Origin: Gammaproteobacteria bacterium
Lineage (GTDB): Bacteria > Pseudomonadota > Gammaproteobacteria > UWMA-0217
Direction: 5' to 3'
DNA: 6,532 bases
Assembly (NCBI GenBank): GCA_027031685.1
Contig: JALVPS010000091.1
Span: 1-6,532 of the forward strand
A program made the translations under genes and the position numbers. The notes under the pieces are model-generated. The model ran no database searches. It was not told the origin of the DNA and worked only from the letters and a program-made list of their open reading frames with translations. Of this stretch, positions 1 through 5,430 are shown piece after piece. Every line of letters starts with the position of its first letter. Positions within the stretch are counted from its first letter, which is position 1.

Positions 1-198
1 CCCGAACAGTCCCAGCCCGAAGGCGTAGCCGAGGCGGAAGGCGTGGCCCGGCGCGGCACGCAGCCACAGGGCGAACAGGCCGGCCAGGGTGAGCCAGGCC
101 AGCGGCCACCAGCCGAAGGGGGCAAAGGCGGGTACCTGGGCGGCACCCAGGAGGAAGGCCGCCAGCAGCGGGCCGGCGGCGGTGAAGGCGCGGTTCAT
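1..198 (-). CDS. lnt: Apolipoprotein N-acyltransferase, N-terminal 66 codons (cut by window edge)
   Basis: Reading the minus strand from the ATG at 198-196 gives 66 uninterrupted codons to the window edge. The product begins MNRAFTAAGPLLAAFLLGAA and continues with a PAFAPFGWWPLAWLTLAGLF segment. Lnt proteins typically start with this pattern: a short hydrophobic helix, an F-A-P-x-G/W turn, a second membrane helix, then a glycine- and phenylalanine-rich stretch (here LGYAFGLGLFG at about 56-66). Lnt is an inner-membrane enzyme that transfers a third acyl chain from phospholipid to the N-terminal cysteine of lipoproteins; its nitrilase-like catalytic domain would lie beyond the window. The gene starts 34 nt after the corC stop, the usual neighbour order. 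No clear Shine-Dalgarno precedes the ATG (the bases just upstream are mostly C). Identity rests on the N-terminal pattern plus context, which agree well. Confidence 0.88.
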   Translation of the reverse strand, partial: MNRAFTAAGPLLAAFLLGAAQVPAFAPFGWWPLAWLTLAGLFALWLRAAPGHAFRLGYAFGLGLFG

Positions 199-226
199 GG
201 GGGCGGCAGTATACCGGCGCCCCGGA

Positions 227-240
227 CGGGCTTCAGCCCG
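227..240 (-). repeat. Short GC hairpin overlapping the corC stop codon
   Basis: The 14 bases form a perfect 6-bp inverted repeat (CGGGCT / AGCCCG on the minus strand) with only two bases between the arms, so the realistic structure is a 5-bp stem with a TGAA loop. The corC stop codon TGA (235-233) lies in the loop. No run of T follows, so this is not a standard intrinsic terminator, and the next gene lnt begins 29 nt further on. It could weakly reduce read-through or stabilise an upstream mRNA end, but a chance repeat in GC-rich DNA is equally plausible. Confidence 0.3.
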
Positions 241-1093
241 CCGCCACCTGCAGCGGCTGGCGGGTCACCTCCAGCAGGTGGATGCGGCGCGAGTCGGCCT
301 TGAGCACCTTGAAGTCGAAGCCGTCGATGCGCACGTGCTCGCCGGGCTTGGGCACGTAGCCGAAGCGCGCCGCCACCATGCCGCCCACGGTGTCGAAGTC
401 GTCGTCGGCGAAGTGCACGCCGAAGTGGGCGTTGAAGTCCTCGATGGGCGTGAGGGCCTTGACGGTGTAGTGGCCGTCGTCGCGGGCCAGGATGGCGTGC
501 TCCACCTCCTCCACGTCGTGCTCGTCGCCGATCTCGCCCACGATCTGCTCCAGCACGTCCTCGATGGTGATGAGGCCGGCCACCTCGCCGTACTCGTCCA
601 CCACGATGGCCATGTGGTTGCGGCTGTTGCGAAACTCGTTGAGCAGCACGTTGAGGCGCTTGCTCTCGGGGATGAACACGGCCGGGCGCAGCACGTCGGC
701 CAGGTCGAAGCGCTCGCGCTCGGCCGGGTCCATGTAGCGCAGCAGGTCCTTGGCCAGCACGATGCCGATCACCTTGCCCTTCTTCTCCGACACCACCGGG
801 AAACGGGAGTGGCCGAACCTGCCGATGATGCGCAGCATGTCCGCCAGGGTGTCGGTATCGTGCAGGGTGACCATCTGGGCGCGCGGGATCATGATGTCGC
901 GCACCTTCATGTCGGCCACCTGCAGGGCGCCCTCGATCATGTGCAGGATGTCGAGATCGAGCAGGCGGCGCTTCTGGGCGTTGCGCAGCAGCTCCAGCAG
1001 CTGCTCGCGGTCGGCGGGCTCACCAAGGAGGGATTTGCCAAGACGTTCCAGCCAGCCTCGATGGTCTGGCGCAGGGGGGTGGTCTTCGTTCAT
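233..1093 (-). CDS. corC: CorC/HlyC family CBS-domain protein (YbeX)
   Basis: A 286-residue protein, close to the 292 residues of E. coli CorC/YbeX. A charged N-terminal segment (about 1-60, with GEPADREQLLELLRNA at 24-39) leads into VRDIMIPRAQM (64-74), the family signature at the start of the first CBS domain (about 66-125). The second CBS domain (about 133-190) contains VPESKR-like FIPESKRL (140-147), MAIVVDEYGEVAGLITIEDV (161-180) and IVGEIGDEHD. The CorC_HlyC domain follows (about 203-280, with DTVGGMV and ADSRRI). There is no membrane domain, so it is a cytosolic or membrane-peripheral protein. E. coli CorC was linked genetically to Mg2+/Co2+ efflux with CorA, and YbeX has more recently been tied to ribosome metabolism; the molecular role here is inferred from the family. 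An in-frame TGA immediately precedes the ATG, so no longer start exists. The gene is separated from ybeY by 134 nt with its own candidate promoter. Confidence 0.96.
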   Translation of the reverse strand: MNEDHPPAPDHRGWLERLGKSLLGEPADREQLLELLRNAQKRRLLDLDILHMIEGALQVADMKVRDIMIPRAQMVTLHDTDTLADMLRIIGRFGHSRFPVVSEKKGKVIGIVLAKDLLRYMDPAERERFDLADVLRPAVFIPESKRLNVLLNEFRNSRNHMAIVVDEYGEVAGLITIEDVLEQIVGEIGDEHDVEEVEHAILARDDGHYTVKALTPIEDFNAHFGVHFADDDFDTVGGMVAARFGYVPKPGEHVRIDGFDFKVLKADSRRIHLLEVTRQPLQVAAG

Positions 1094-1122
1094 TCAGATC
1101 GGTAAGTGTGACACATGTTTTG

Positions 1123-1151
1123 AAGATAGCGACGGCGCCCGGCACTGACAA
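1123..1151 (-). promoter_or_regulatory. Candidate sigma70 promoter for corC-lnt
   Basis: On the minus strand, TTGTCA (1151-1146, 5 of 6 to the -35 consensus) is followed after exactly 17 nt by TATCTT (1128-1123, 4 of 6 to the -10 consensus). Transcription would begin near 1116 and leave a leader of about 22 nt before the corC ATG at 1093. It lies in the only long gap of the minus-strand cluster, which supports a separate corC-lnt transcript. Prediction is by eye only. Confidence 0.5.
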
Positions 1152-1183
1152 GGGCGGGTGGACGGCAAAGTTGCACTGCGTCA

Positions 1184-1198
1184 CGCCGCGGGGCGGCG
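1184..1198 (-). repeat. GC-rich hairpin after ybeY
   Basis: A perfect 6-bp inverted repeat (CGCCGC / GCGGCG on the minus strand) with a CCC loop starts 30 nt past the ybeY stop. It is followed by GTGACGCAG rather than a T run, so it does not qualify as a classical intrinsic terminator. It could still pause transcription at the end of miaB-phoH-ybeY or protect the 3' end. Short GC repeats arise easily by chance at this base composition. Confidence 0.25.
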
Positions 1199-1227
1199 CG
1201 GGCCGACGAGCTGCCACGCCGGCGGTG

Positions 1228-1674
1228 TCAGAGGTGGTAGGGGTCGGGCACGCCCAGCGTGGCCAGCAGGCGCACCTCCAGCGGCTCCATGACGGCGGCG
1301 TCCTCCGGCCGCACGTGGTCGTAGCCCAGCAGGTGCAGGGTGCCGTGCACGATCATGTGCGCCCAGTGATCGGCCAGGGGCTTGCCCTGCTCGGCCGCCT
1401 CCCGGCGCACCACATCGGCGCACACCACCAAGTCGCCCAGGTGGCGCTCGTCGGGCAGGCCGGGCGGCGCCTCGAAGGGGAAGGACAGCACGTTGGTGGG
1501 CGCGTCGCGGCCGCGGAATTGGCGGTTGAGGCGGGCGCTCTCGGCCGGATCGACGATGCGCACCACCAGGGTGGCGTCCAGCTCGGGGAAGAGGCGCGCC
1601 AGCCAGTCCTCGACCTGCGCCCGGGCGGGCGCGTCCGGCGCGCCGCACACGTTCTGCCAGTCGACGCCGATCAT
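1228..1674 (-). CDS. ybeY: Endoribonuclease YbeY (rRNA maturation factor)
   Basis: A 148-residue protein of normal family length. It carries the UPF0054 signature HGTLHLLGYDH, with the three zinc-binding histidines at H110, H114 and H120. Other family blocks are RGRDAPTNVLSFPF (54-67), corresponding to the conserved R-x-x-D-x-P-T-(D/N)-V-L-S-F-P segment, and HLGDLVVCADVV (78-89). YbeY is a cytosolic metal-dependent RNase needed for 16S rRNA 3'-end maturation and 70S ribosome quality control in E. coli. The ATG overlaps the stop of the upstream phoH-like gene (ATGA, 4 nt), indicating translational coupling. YbeY and YbeZ are known to interact, so coupled synthesis makes sense. All catalytic residues visible by eye are intact. 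Confidence 0.97.
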   Translation of the reverse strand: MIGVDWQNVCGAPDAPARAQVEDWLARLFPELDATLVVRIVDPAESARLNRQFRGRDAPTNVLSFPFEAPPGLPDERHLGDLVVCADVVRREAAEQGKPLADHWAHMIVHGTLHLLGYDHVRPEDAAVMEPLEVRLLATLGVPDPYHL

Positions 1675-2636
1675 CCCTGTCCGGCCGCGTCGTAGGCCTG
1701 CACGATGCGCCTGACCAGCGGGTGGCGCACCACGTCACGGGCAGTGAAGAAGTTGAAGCTGACGCCCTCCACATCCCTGAGGATGCGGATGACGTGGCGC
1801 AGGCCGGACTCCTGGCGCGCCGGCAGGTCGGTCTGGGTCACGTCGCCGGTGACCAGCGCCCGCGAGCCGAAGCCGATGCGGGTGAGGAACATCTTCATCT
1901 GATCGATGGTGGTGTTCTGCGCCTCGTCCAGAATGATGAACGCCTCGTTGAGGGTGCGGCCGCGCATGTAGGCCAGCGGCGCCACCTCGATGACGTTGCG
2001 CTCCATGAGCTTGTTGACCTTCTCGAAGCCCAGCATCTCGTACAGGGCGTCGTACATGGGCCGCAGGTAGGGGTCGATCTTCTGCGCCATGTCGCCGGGC
2101 AGGAAGCCGAGCCGCTCGCCGGCCTCCACCGCCGGGCGTACCAGCACCAGGCGCCGCACCTGGTCCGACTCCAGCGCCTCCACGGCGCTGGCCACGGCCA
2201 GATAGGTCTTGCCGGTGCCGGCCGGACCGATGCCGAAGCACAGGTCATGGGTCTGGATGTTGCGCAGGTACTGGGCCTGGTTGGGGCCACGCGCGCGGAT
2301 CAGGCCGCGCCGGGTGCGGATGGTGACCGGCTCGGTGGGCTCCTCGGCGGTCAGCCGGGCGTCCACGCCGGACTCCTGCAGGTACAGGTGCACCTTGGCC
2401 GGCGCCAGGGCCTCGTGCTCGGTGGCCGCGTACAGGTCGCGCAGCACGCCGGCCGCGGCGGCGGTGGCGCGCGGCTCGCCGATGATGTCGAAGTGGCTGC
2501 CGAGGTTGTTGATCTCCACGCCCAGCCGACGTTCCAGCTGGCGCAGGTGCTCGTCGAACTGGCCGCACAGATTGGCCAGTCGCTCGTTGTTTTCCGGTTC
2601 CAGAATGAGGGAAAGGGTCGTGATGTCGTGGGTCAA
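1671..2636 (-). CDS. ybeZ: PhoH-like ATPase YbeZ, TTG start
   Basis: A 321-residue P-loop protein. Residues about 38-72 (VEINNLGSHFDIIGEPRATA onward) look like the KH-type RNA-binding segment of PhoH/YbeZ proteins. The PhoH ATPase domain follows (about 115-317): Walker A GPAGTGKT (137-144), VRPAVEAGERLGFLPGD (166-182), and Walker B FIILDEAQN (233-241, D237 and E238), then ALVTGDVTQTDLP and a C-terminal DVVRHPLVRRIV. It is a cytosolic ATPase, possibly an RNA helicase, that partners YbeY in RNA processing. The start codon is TTG at 2636-2634. An in-frame stop (the miaB TGA) lies only four sense codons upstream and no ATG or GTG lies between, so TTG is the best start; alignment by memory to E. 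coli YbeZ also begins here. No good Shine-Dalgarno is visible, so initiation probably depends on coupling to miaB translation 12 nt upstream. The protein is somewhat shorter at the C terminus than E. coli YbeZ, lacking its charged tail. Confidence 0.95.
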   Translation of the reverse strand: MTHDITTLSLILEPENNERLANLCGQFDEHLRQLERRLGVEINNLGSHFDIIGEPRATAAAAGVLRDLYAATEHEALAPAKVHLYLQESGVDARLTAEEPTEPVTIRTRRGLIRARGPNQAQYLRNIQTHDLCFGIGPAGTGKTYLAVASAVEALESDQVRRLVLVRPAVEAGERLGFLPGDMAQKIDPYLRPMYDALYEMLGFEKVNKLMERNVIEVAPLAYMRGRTLNEAFIILDEAQNTTIDQMKMFLTRIGFGSRALVTGDVTQTDLPARQESGLRHVIRILRDVEGVSFNFFTARDVVRHPLVRRIVQAYDAAGQG

Positions 2637-2648
2637 GGTTCGAGCCGT

Positions 2649-4004
2649 TCAGACGGCCTGGCGATAGAGGCCCGGGGAGAGGTCCACGAACTCGCCGCGC
2701 AGCGAGTTGGGCAGGGCCTCGGTGATGCGAACGTCGGCGAACTGGCCGATGAGCCGCGCCGGGCCGGCGAAGTTGACGACCCGGTTGTTCTCGGTGCGGC
2801 CGGCCAGCATGGCCGGATCCTTGCGCGACGGACGCTCCACCAGCACGCGCTGCACGCTCCCCACCATGGCGCGGCTGATGGCGGCGGCGTTTTCGCTGAG
2901 GCGTGCCTGCAGGCACTGCAGGCGTTCCTTCTTGACCGACAGCGGCACGTCGTCGGTGTAGCCGGCAGCGGGGGTGCCGGGGCGCGGGCTGTAGATGAAG
3001 CTGAAGGAGTGGTCGAAGCCCACCGCGTCCACCAGCGCCAGGGTGGCCTCGAAGTCGGCCTCGGTCTCGCCGGGAAAGCCGACGATGAAGTCCGACGACA
3101 GGCTGATGTCCGGCCGCGCCTCGCGCAGGCGACGGATCTTGGCACGATACTCCAGCACGGTGTGGCCGCGCTTCATGACCGCCAGGATGCGGTCCGAGCC
3201 GCTCTGCACCGGCAGGTGCAGATGACTGACCAGCTCCGGCACCTCGGCGAAGGCGGCGATGAGGTTGTCGGTGAACTCCACCGGGTGGGAGGTGGTGAAG
3301 CGGATGCGGTCGATGCCGTCGATGGCCGCCACGTAGTGGATGAGCAGGGCCAGGTCGGCGGTGTCGCCGTCGGCCATCTCGCCGCGGTAGGCGTTGACGT
3401 TCTGCCCCAACAGGTTGACCTCGCGCACGCCCTGGGCGGCCAGCCGCGCCACCTCCGCCAGAACGTCGTCGAAGGGACGGCTGATCTCCTCGCCGCGGGT
3501 ATAGGGCACCACGCAGTAGGTGCAGTACTTGCTGCAGCCCTCCATGATGGACACATAGGCCGTGGGGGCCTCGGCGCGGGGCTCGGGCAGGCAGTCGAAC
3601 TTTTCGATCTCCGGGAAGCTCACATCCACCACGGAGCGACGCTCGGCGCGGGCCGTGCGCACCAGCTCCGGCAGGCGATGCAGCGTCTGTGGCCCGAACA
3701 CCAGGTCCACGTGCGGCGCGCGCGCCAGCAGGGCCTCGCCCTCCTGGCTGGCCACGCAGCCACCCACGCCGATGAGCAGTCCCGGCCGCTCGGCCTTGAG
3801 CCGGCGCCAACGCCCCAGCAGGGAGAACACCTTCTCCTGCGCCTTCTCGCGGATGGAGCAGGTGTTGAGCAACAGCAGATCGGCCGCCGCCGGGTCGTCG
3901 ACGGGCTCCATGCCCAAGCCGTCACGCAATACGTCCAGCATCTTGGCCGAATCGTATTCGTTCATCTGGCAGCCGTGGGTATGGATGTGGACTTTGCCAG
4001 TCAT
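2649..4004 (-). CDS. miaB: tRNA-2-methylthio-N6-dimethylallyladenosine synthase MiaB
   Basis: A 451-residue methylthiotransferase (E. coli MiaB has 474). The N-terminal UPF0004 domain (about 4-120) starts KVHIHTHGCQMNEYDSAKM and holds the three auxiliary-cluster cysteines C12, C49 and C83. The radical SAM domain (about 145-375) has the CxxxCxxC motif at C157, C161 and C164 (EGCSKYCTYC) followed by VVPYTRGEE. A C-terminal TRAM domain spans about 378-445. Two [4Fe-4S] clusters are therefore expected. The enzyme adds a methylthio group to i6A at tRNA position 37, using SAM and sulfur. The reading frame is open 37 codons further upstream to an ATG at 4115, but MTGKVHIHTHGCQMNEYD is where MiaB proteins normally begin and the extension would cross the divergent promoter region, so the ATG at 4004-4002 was chosen. 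It is the first gene of the cluster. Confidence 0.97.
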   Translation of the reverse strand: MTGKVHIHTHGCQMNEYDSAKMLDVLRDGLGMEPVDDPAAADLLLLNTCSIREKAQEKVFSLLGRWRRLKAERPGLLIGVGGCVASQEGEALLARAPHVDLVFGPQTLHRLPELVRTARAERRSVVDVSFPEIEKFDCLPEPRAEAPTAYVSIMEGCSKYCTYCVVPYTRGEEISRPFDDVLAEVARLAAQGVREVNLLGQNVNAYRGEMADGDTADLALLIHYVAAIDGIDRIRFTTSHPVEFTDNLIAAFAEVPELVSHLHLPVQSGSDRILAVMKRGHTVLEYRAKIRRLREARPDISLSSDFIVGFPGETEADFEATLALVDAVGFDHSFSFIYSPRPGTPAAGYTDDVPLSVKKERLQCLQARLSENAAAISRAMVGSVQRVLVERPSRKDPAMLAGRTENNRVVNFAGPARLIGQFADVRITEALPNSLRGEFVDLSPGLYRQAV

Positions 4005-4032
4005 GGTCGCGTCGCGTCTCGATCGAAGGGCG

Positions 4033-4038
4033 ATTTTA
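4033..4038 (-). promoter_or_regulatory. Candidate -10 element for miaB
   Basis: On the minus strand TAAAAT (4038-4033) matches the -10 consensus at 5 of 6 positions and would start transcription near 4026, giving a leader of about 22 nt before the miaB ATG. No convincing -35 hexamer lies 16-18 nt upstream (TGGCTG is the best spaced and is poor). It may be weak or activator-dependent. Confidence 0.35.
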
Positions 4039-4091
4039 CGTGAAGTGGCGGTTTGCAGCCATGTTCTCAACTTGCGCAAAGGGGGTTGGGC

Positions 4092-4097
4092 TAGAAT
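4092..4097 (+). promoter_or_regulatory. Candidate -10 element for the O-antigen ligase-like gene
   Basis: TAGAAT matches the -10 consensus at 5 of 6 positions. Transcription would start near 4104, about 24 nt before the ATG at 4128. The nearest -35-like hexamer, TTGCGC (4072-4077), is only 14 nt away, shorter than the normal 16-18, so the -35 is uncertain. TTGCGC is part of the 8-bp palindrome TTGCGCAA (4072-4079). A start near 4104 would leave the GTG at 4107 almost leaderless and so favours the ATG at 4128. Confidence 0.45.
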
Positions 4098-4127
4098 CCG
4101 GCCCCCGTGGATCACCCGAGCCCCACC

Positions 4128-5426
4128 ATGGATGAAACCCCCACCACCACCCAGCGGGTGGTCTTTTTGCTATTCGCCGCCCTGCTGGCCGGCCATCTGG
4201 TCCTCACACCGGTGGTAGAGAGCGCGGCAACCCACCTCCCGGCCCTCATGCTGCTCCTCAGCCTGGCCTTCGGCTGGCGCGGGTTCGGCCAGCTGAGCCG
4301 GGCGGCCTGGCTGTTGTACGGCGGTTTCCTGCTGTATTTCCTGGCCGCCCCGCTGAGCCTGCTCAACAACCAGGACTGGAGCTTCGCCGGCTGGCGCTTC
4401 GAACGCTACTACCCCTTCCTGCTCATCGTCTTCACCATGGGGCTGCTGGCCTGGCTGCGCCGCTCCCTGGTGCCAGTGCTGGTGTGGTCCAGCCTGGTAG
4501 CGGCGCTGGTGATGGCCCTCCACGCCGGCTATGAGGTGCAGGTGCTGGGCCACGAGCGCGCCGGGCTGGAGAAAGGCGCCTTTGGCCTGCTCGGCCTGTA
4601 CGTCAACAACTTCGGCCATGTGGCCTACTTCTATGCCGTGATCCTGCTGGCCACCACCCTGCTGATGCCACGCACCGGTCTGCGCCTGCTGTTCCTGACC
4701 GGCGGGCTGCTGGCCTTCTACGCCGGCTTCGCCAGCGGCACGCGCGGGGCACTGCTGGGGTTCGTGGCGGCCTTCGGCACCCTGATGGGGATGTATCTGT
4801 GGCGCCTTGCGCCCAGCCGGCGCGAAGTACGGGTGGCGGTCACGGTCATGGCCGCAGTGGTGCTGTTGGGCATCCTGCTGTTCAGCCTGTCCAGCTTCTG
4901 GCACCACTACGTGAAGAGCGGCGTGGAGCAGCTGGCCCGCTACGAGGCCGGCGATGTGCATTTCAACACCGTGGCCGGACGGCTGCTCATGTGGAAGGGC
5001 AGCATGATGATCTGGCACGACCACCCCCTCATCGGCACCGGCATCGGCGATGCCTACCACGACCTCAAGGCCATGATCGCCTCCAGCCGGCTGGCCTGGG
5101 AGGGACGCGAGCCCACCTTCACCATGCACAACATCTACATGGAGGCGGTGGCCACCACCGGCGCGGTGGGGCTAGCGACCCTGCTGCTGGGCATCTTCGT
5201 CCTGCCGGCGCGCCATTTCTTGCAGGCCCTGAATGCGACGACGGCCAAGGACGACCTGTGGGGACGGGTGGCCGCGCTGGCGGGCCTGGGCGCGCTGACA
5301 CTGCACGCGGTGTTCGGCCTGACGCAGTCGTGGCTGTCGCTGCGCGCCCTGCCACTGCTGCTGGTGACCCTGATAGTGCTGCTGGCCGGCACACCGCAGT
5401 TCCGGCGCACGGACCGGGGCGGCTGA
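4128..5426 (+). CDS. O-antigen ligase / Wzy_C family membrane protein
   Basis: A 432-residue polytopic membrane protein with about 11-12 hydrophobic segments (for example 11-30, 95-110, 115-133, 163-180, 186-203, 207-226, 236-256, 340-362, 381-398, 407-421). The Wzy_C/O-antigen ligase pattern is clear: FASGTRGALLGF (201-212, with R206), AGRLLMWKGS (283-292, with R285), WHDHPLIGTGIGDAY (296-310), and TMHNIYMEAVATTGAVGL (332-349, with H334). A long hydrophilic loop (about 257-337) sits before the late membrane helices and should face the periplasm, as in WaaL, where conserved arginines and a histidine are needed for activity. Such proteins join undecaprenyl-linked glycan to lipid A-core, or polymerise it (Wzy), or glycosylate proteins (PglL/PilO types); these cannot be separated here. 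The convergent galE neighbour favours a surface-glycan role. The ATG at 4128 was chosen over an in-frame GTG at 4107 because of the promoter position. No strong Shine-Dalgarno is visible. Confidence 0.85.
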   Translation: MDETPTTTQRVVFLLFAALLAGHLVLTPVVESAATHLPALMLLLSLAFGWRGFGQLSRAAWLLYGGFLLYFLAAPLSLLNNQDWSFAGWRFERYYPFLLIVFTMGLLAWLRRSLVPVLVWSSLVAALVMALHAGYEVQVLGHERAGLEKGAFGLLGLYVNNFGHVAYFYAVILLATTLLMPRTGLRLLFLTGGLLAFYAGFASGTRGALLGFVAAFGTLMGMYLWRLAPSRREVRVAVTVMAAVVLLGILLFSLSSFWHHYVKSGVEQLARYEAGDVHFNTVAGRLLMWKGSMMIWHDHPLIGTGIGDAYHDLKAMIASSRLAWEGREPTFTMHNIYMEAVATTGAVGLATLLLGIFVLPARHFLQALNATTAKDDLWGRVAALAGLGALTLHAVFGLTQSWLSLRALPLLLVTLIVLLAGTPQFRRTDRGG

Positions 5427-5430
5427 TCAG
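5423..5430. repeat. Palindrome holding two back-to-back stop codons
   Basis: CTGATCAG is a perfect 8-bp palindrome. Its TGA (5424-5426) ends the plus-strand ligase-like gene and its TCA (5427-5429) is the TGA of minus-strand galE. The two convergent genes therefore touch with no spacer, so any terminator for either transcript must lie inside the opposing gene. Confidence 0.9.

Noticed and set aside
208..213. TATACT on the minus strand as a -10 element for lnt.
   Set aside because: It matches 5 of 6 positions, but there is no -35 at a proper distance and transcription would begin about 3 nt before the ATG. Co-transcription with corC is simpler.
89..1105. A 338-codon plus-strand open frame antisense to corC.
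   Set aside because: Same shadow effect: histidine- and valine-rich low-information protein lying opposite a clear CBS-domain gene.
2245..3810. A 521-codon minus-strand open frame overlapping miaB and ybeZ in another frame.
   Set aside because: Arginine-, glycine- and alanine-rich out-of-frame translation over two well-supported genes, with no domain pattern.
1722..4043. A 773-codon open frame on the plus strand, antisense to ybeZ and miaB.
   Set aside because: It mirrors the codon structure of two certain genes on the other strand. Its composition (rich in H, A, G, V, Q, L with no recognisable domain) is that of an antisense shadow in GC-rich DNA, where stops are rare.
4005..4115. 37-codon N-terminal extension of miaB to the ATG at 4115.
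   Set aside because: MiaB proteins start close to KVHIHTHGCQMNEYD, and the extension would cover the divergent promoter region.
4107..4127. Upstream GTG start for the ligase-like gene (adds 7 residues).
   Set aside because: It lies only about 3 nt past the predicted transcription start and adds proline-rich residues without support. The ATG at 4128 fits better, though the choice is not certain.
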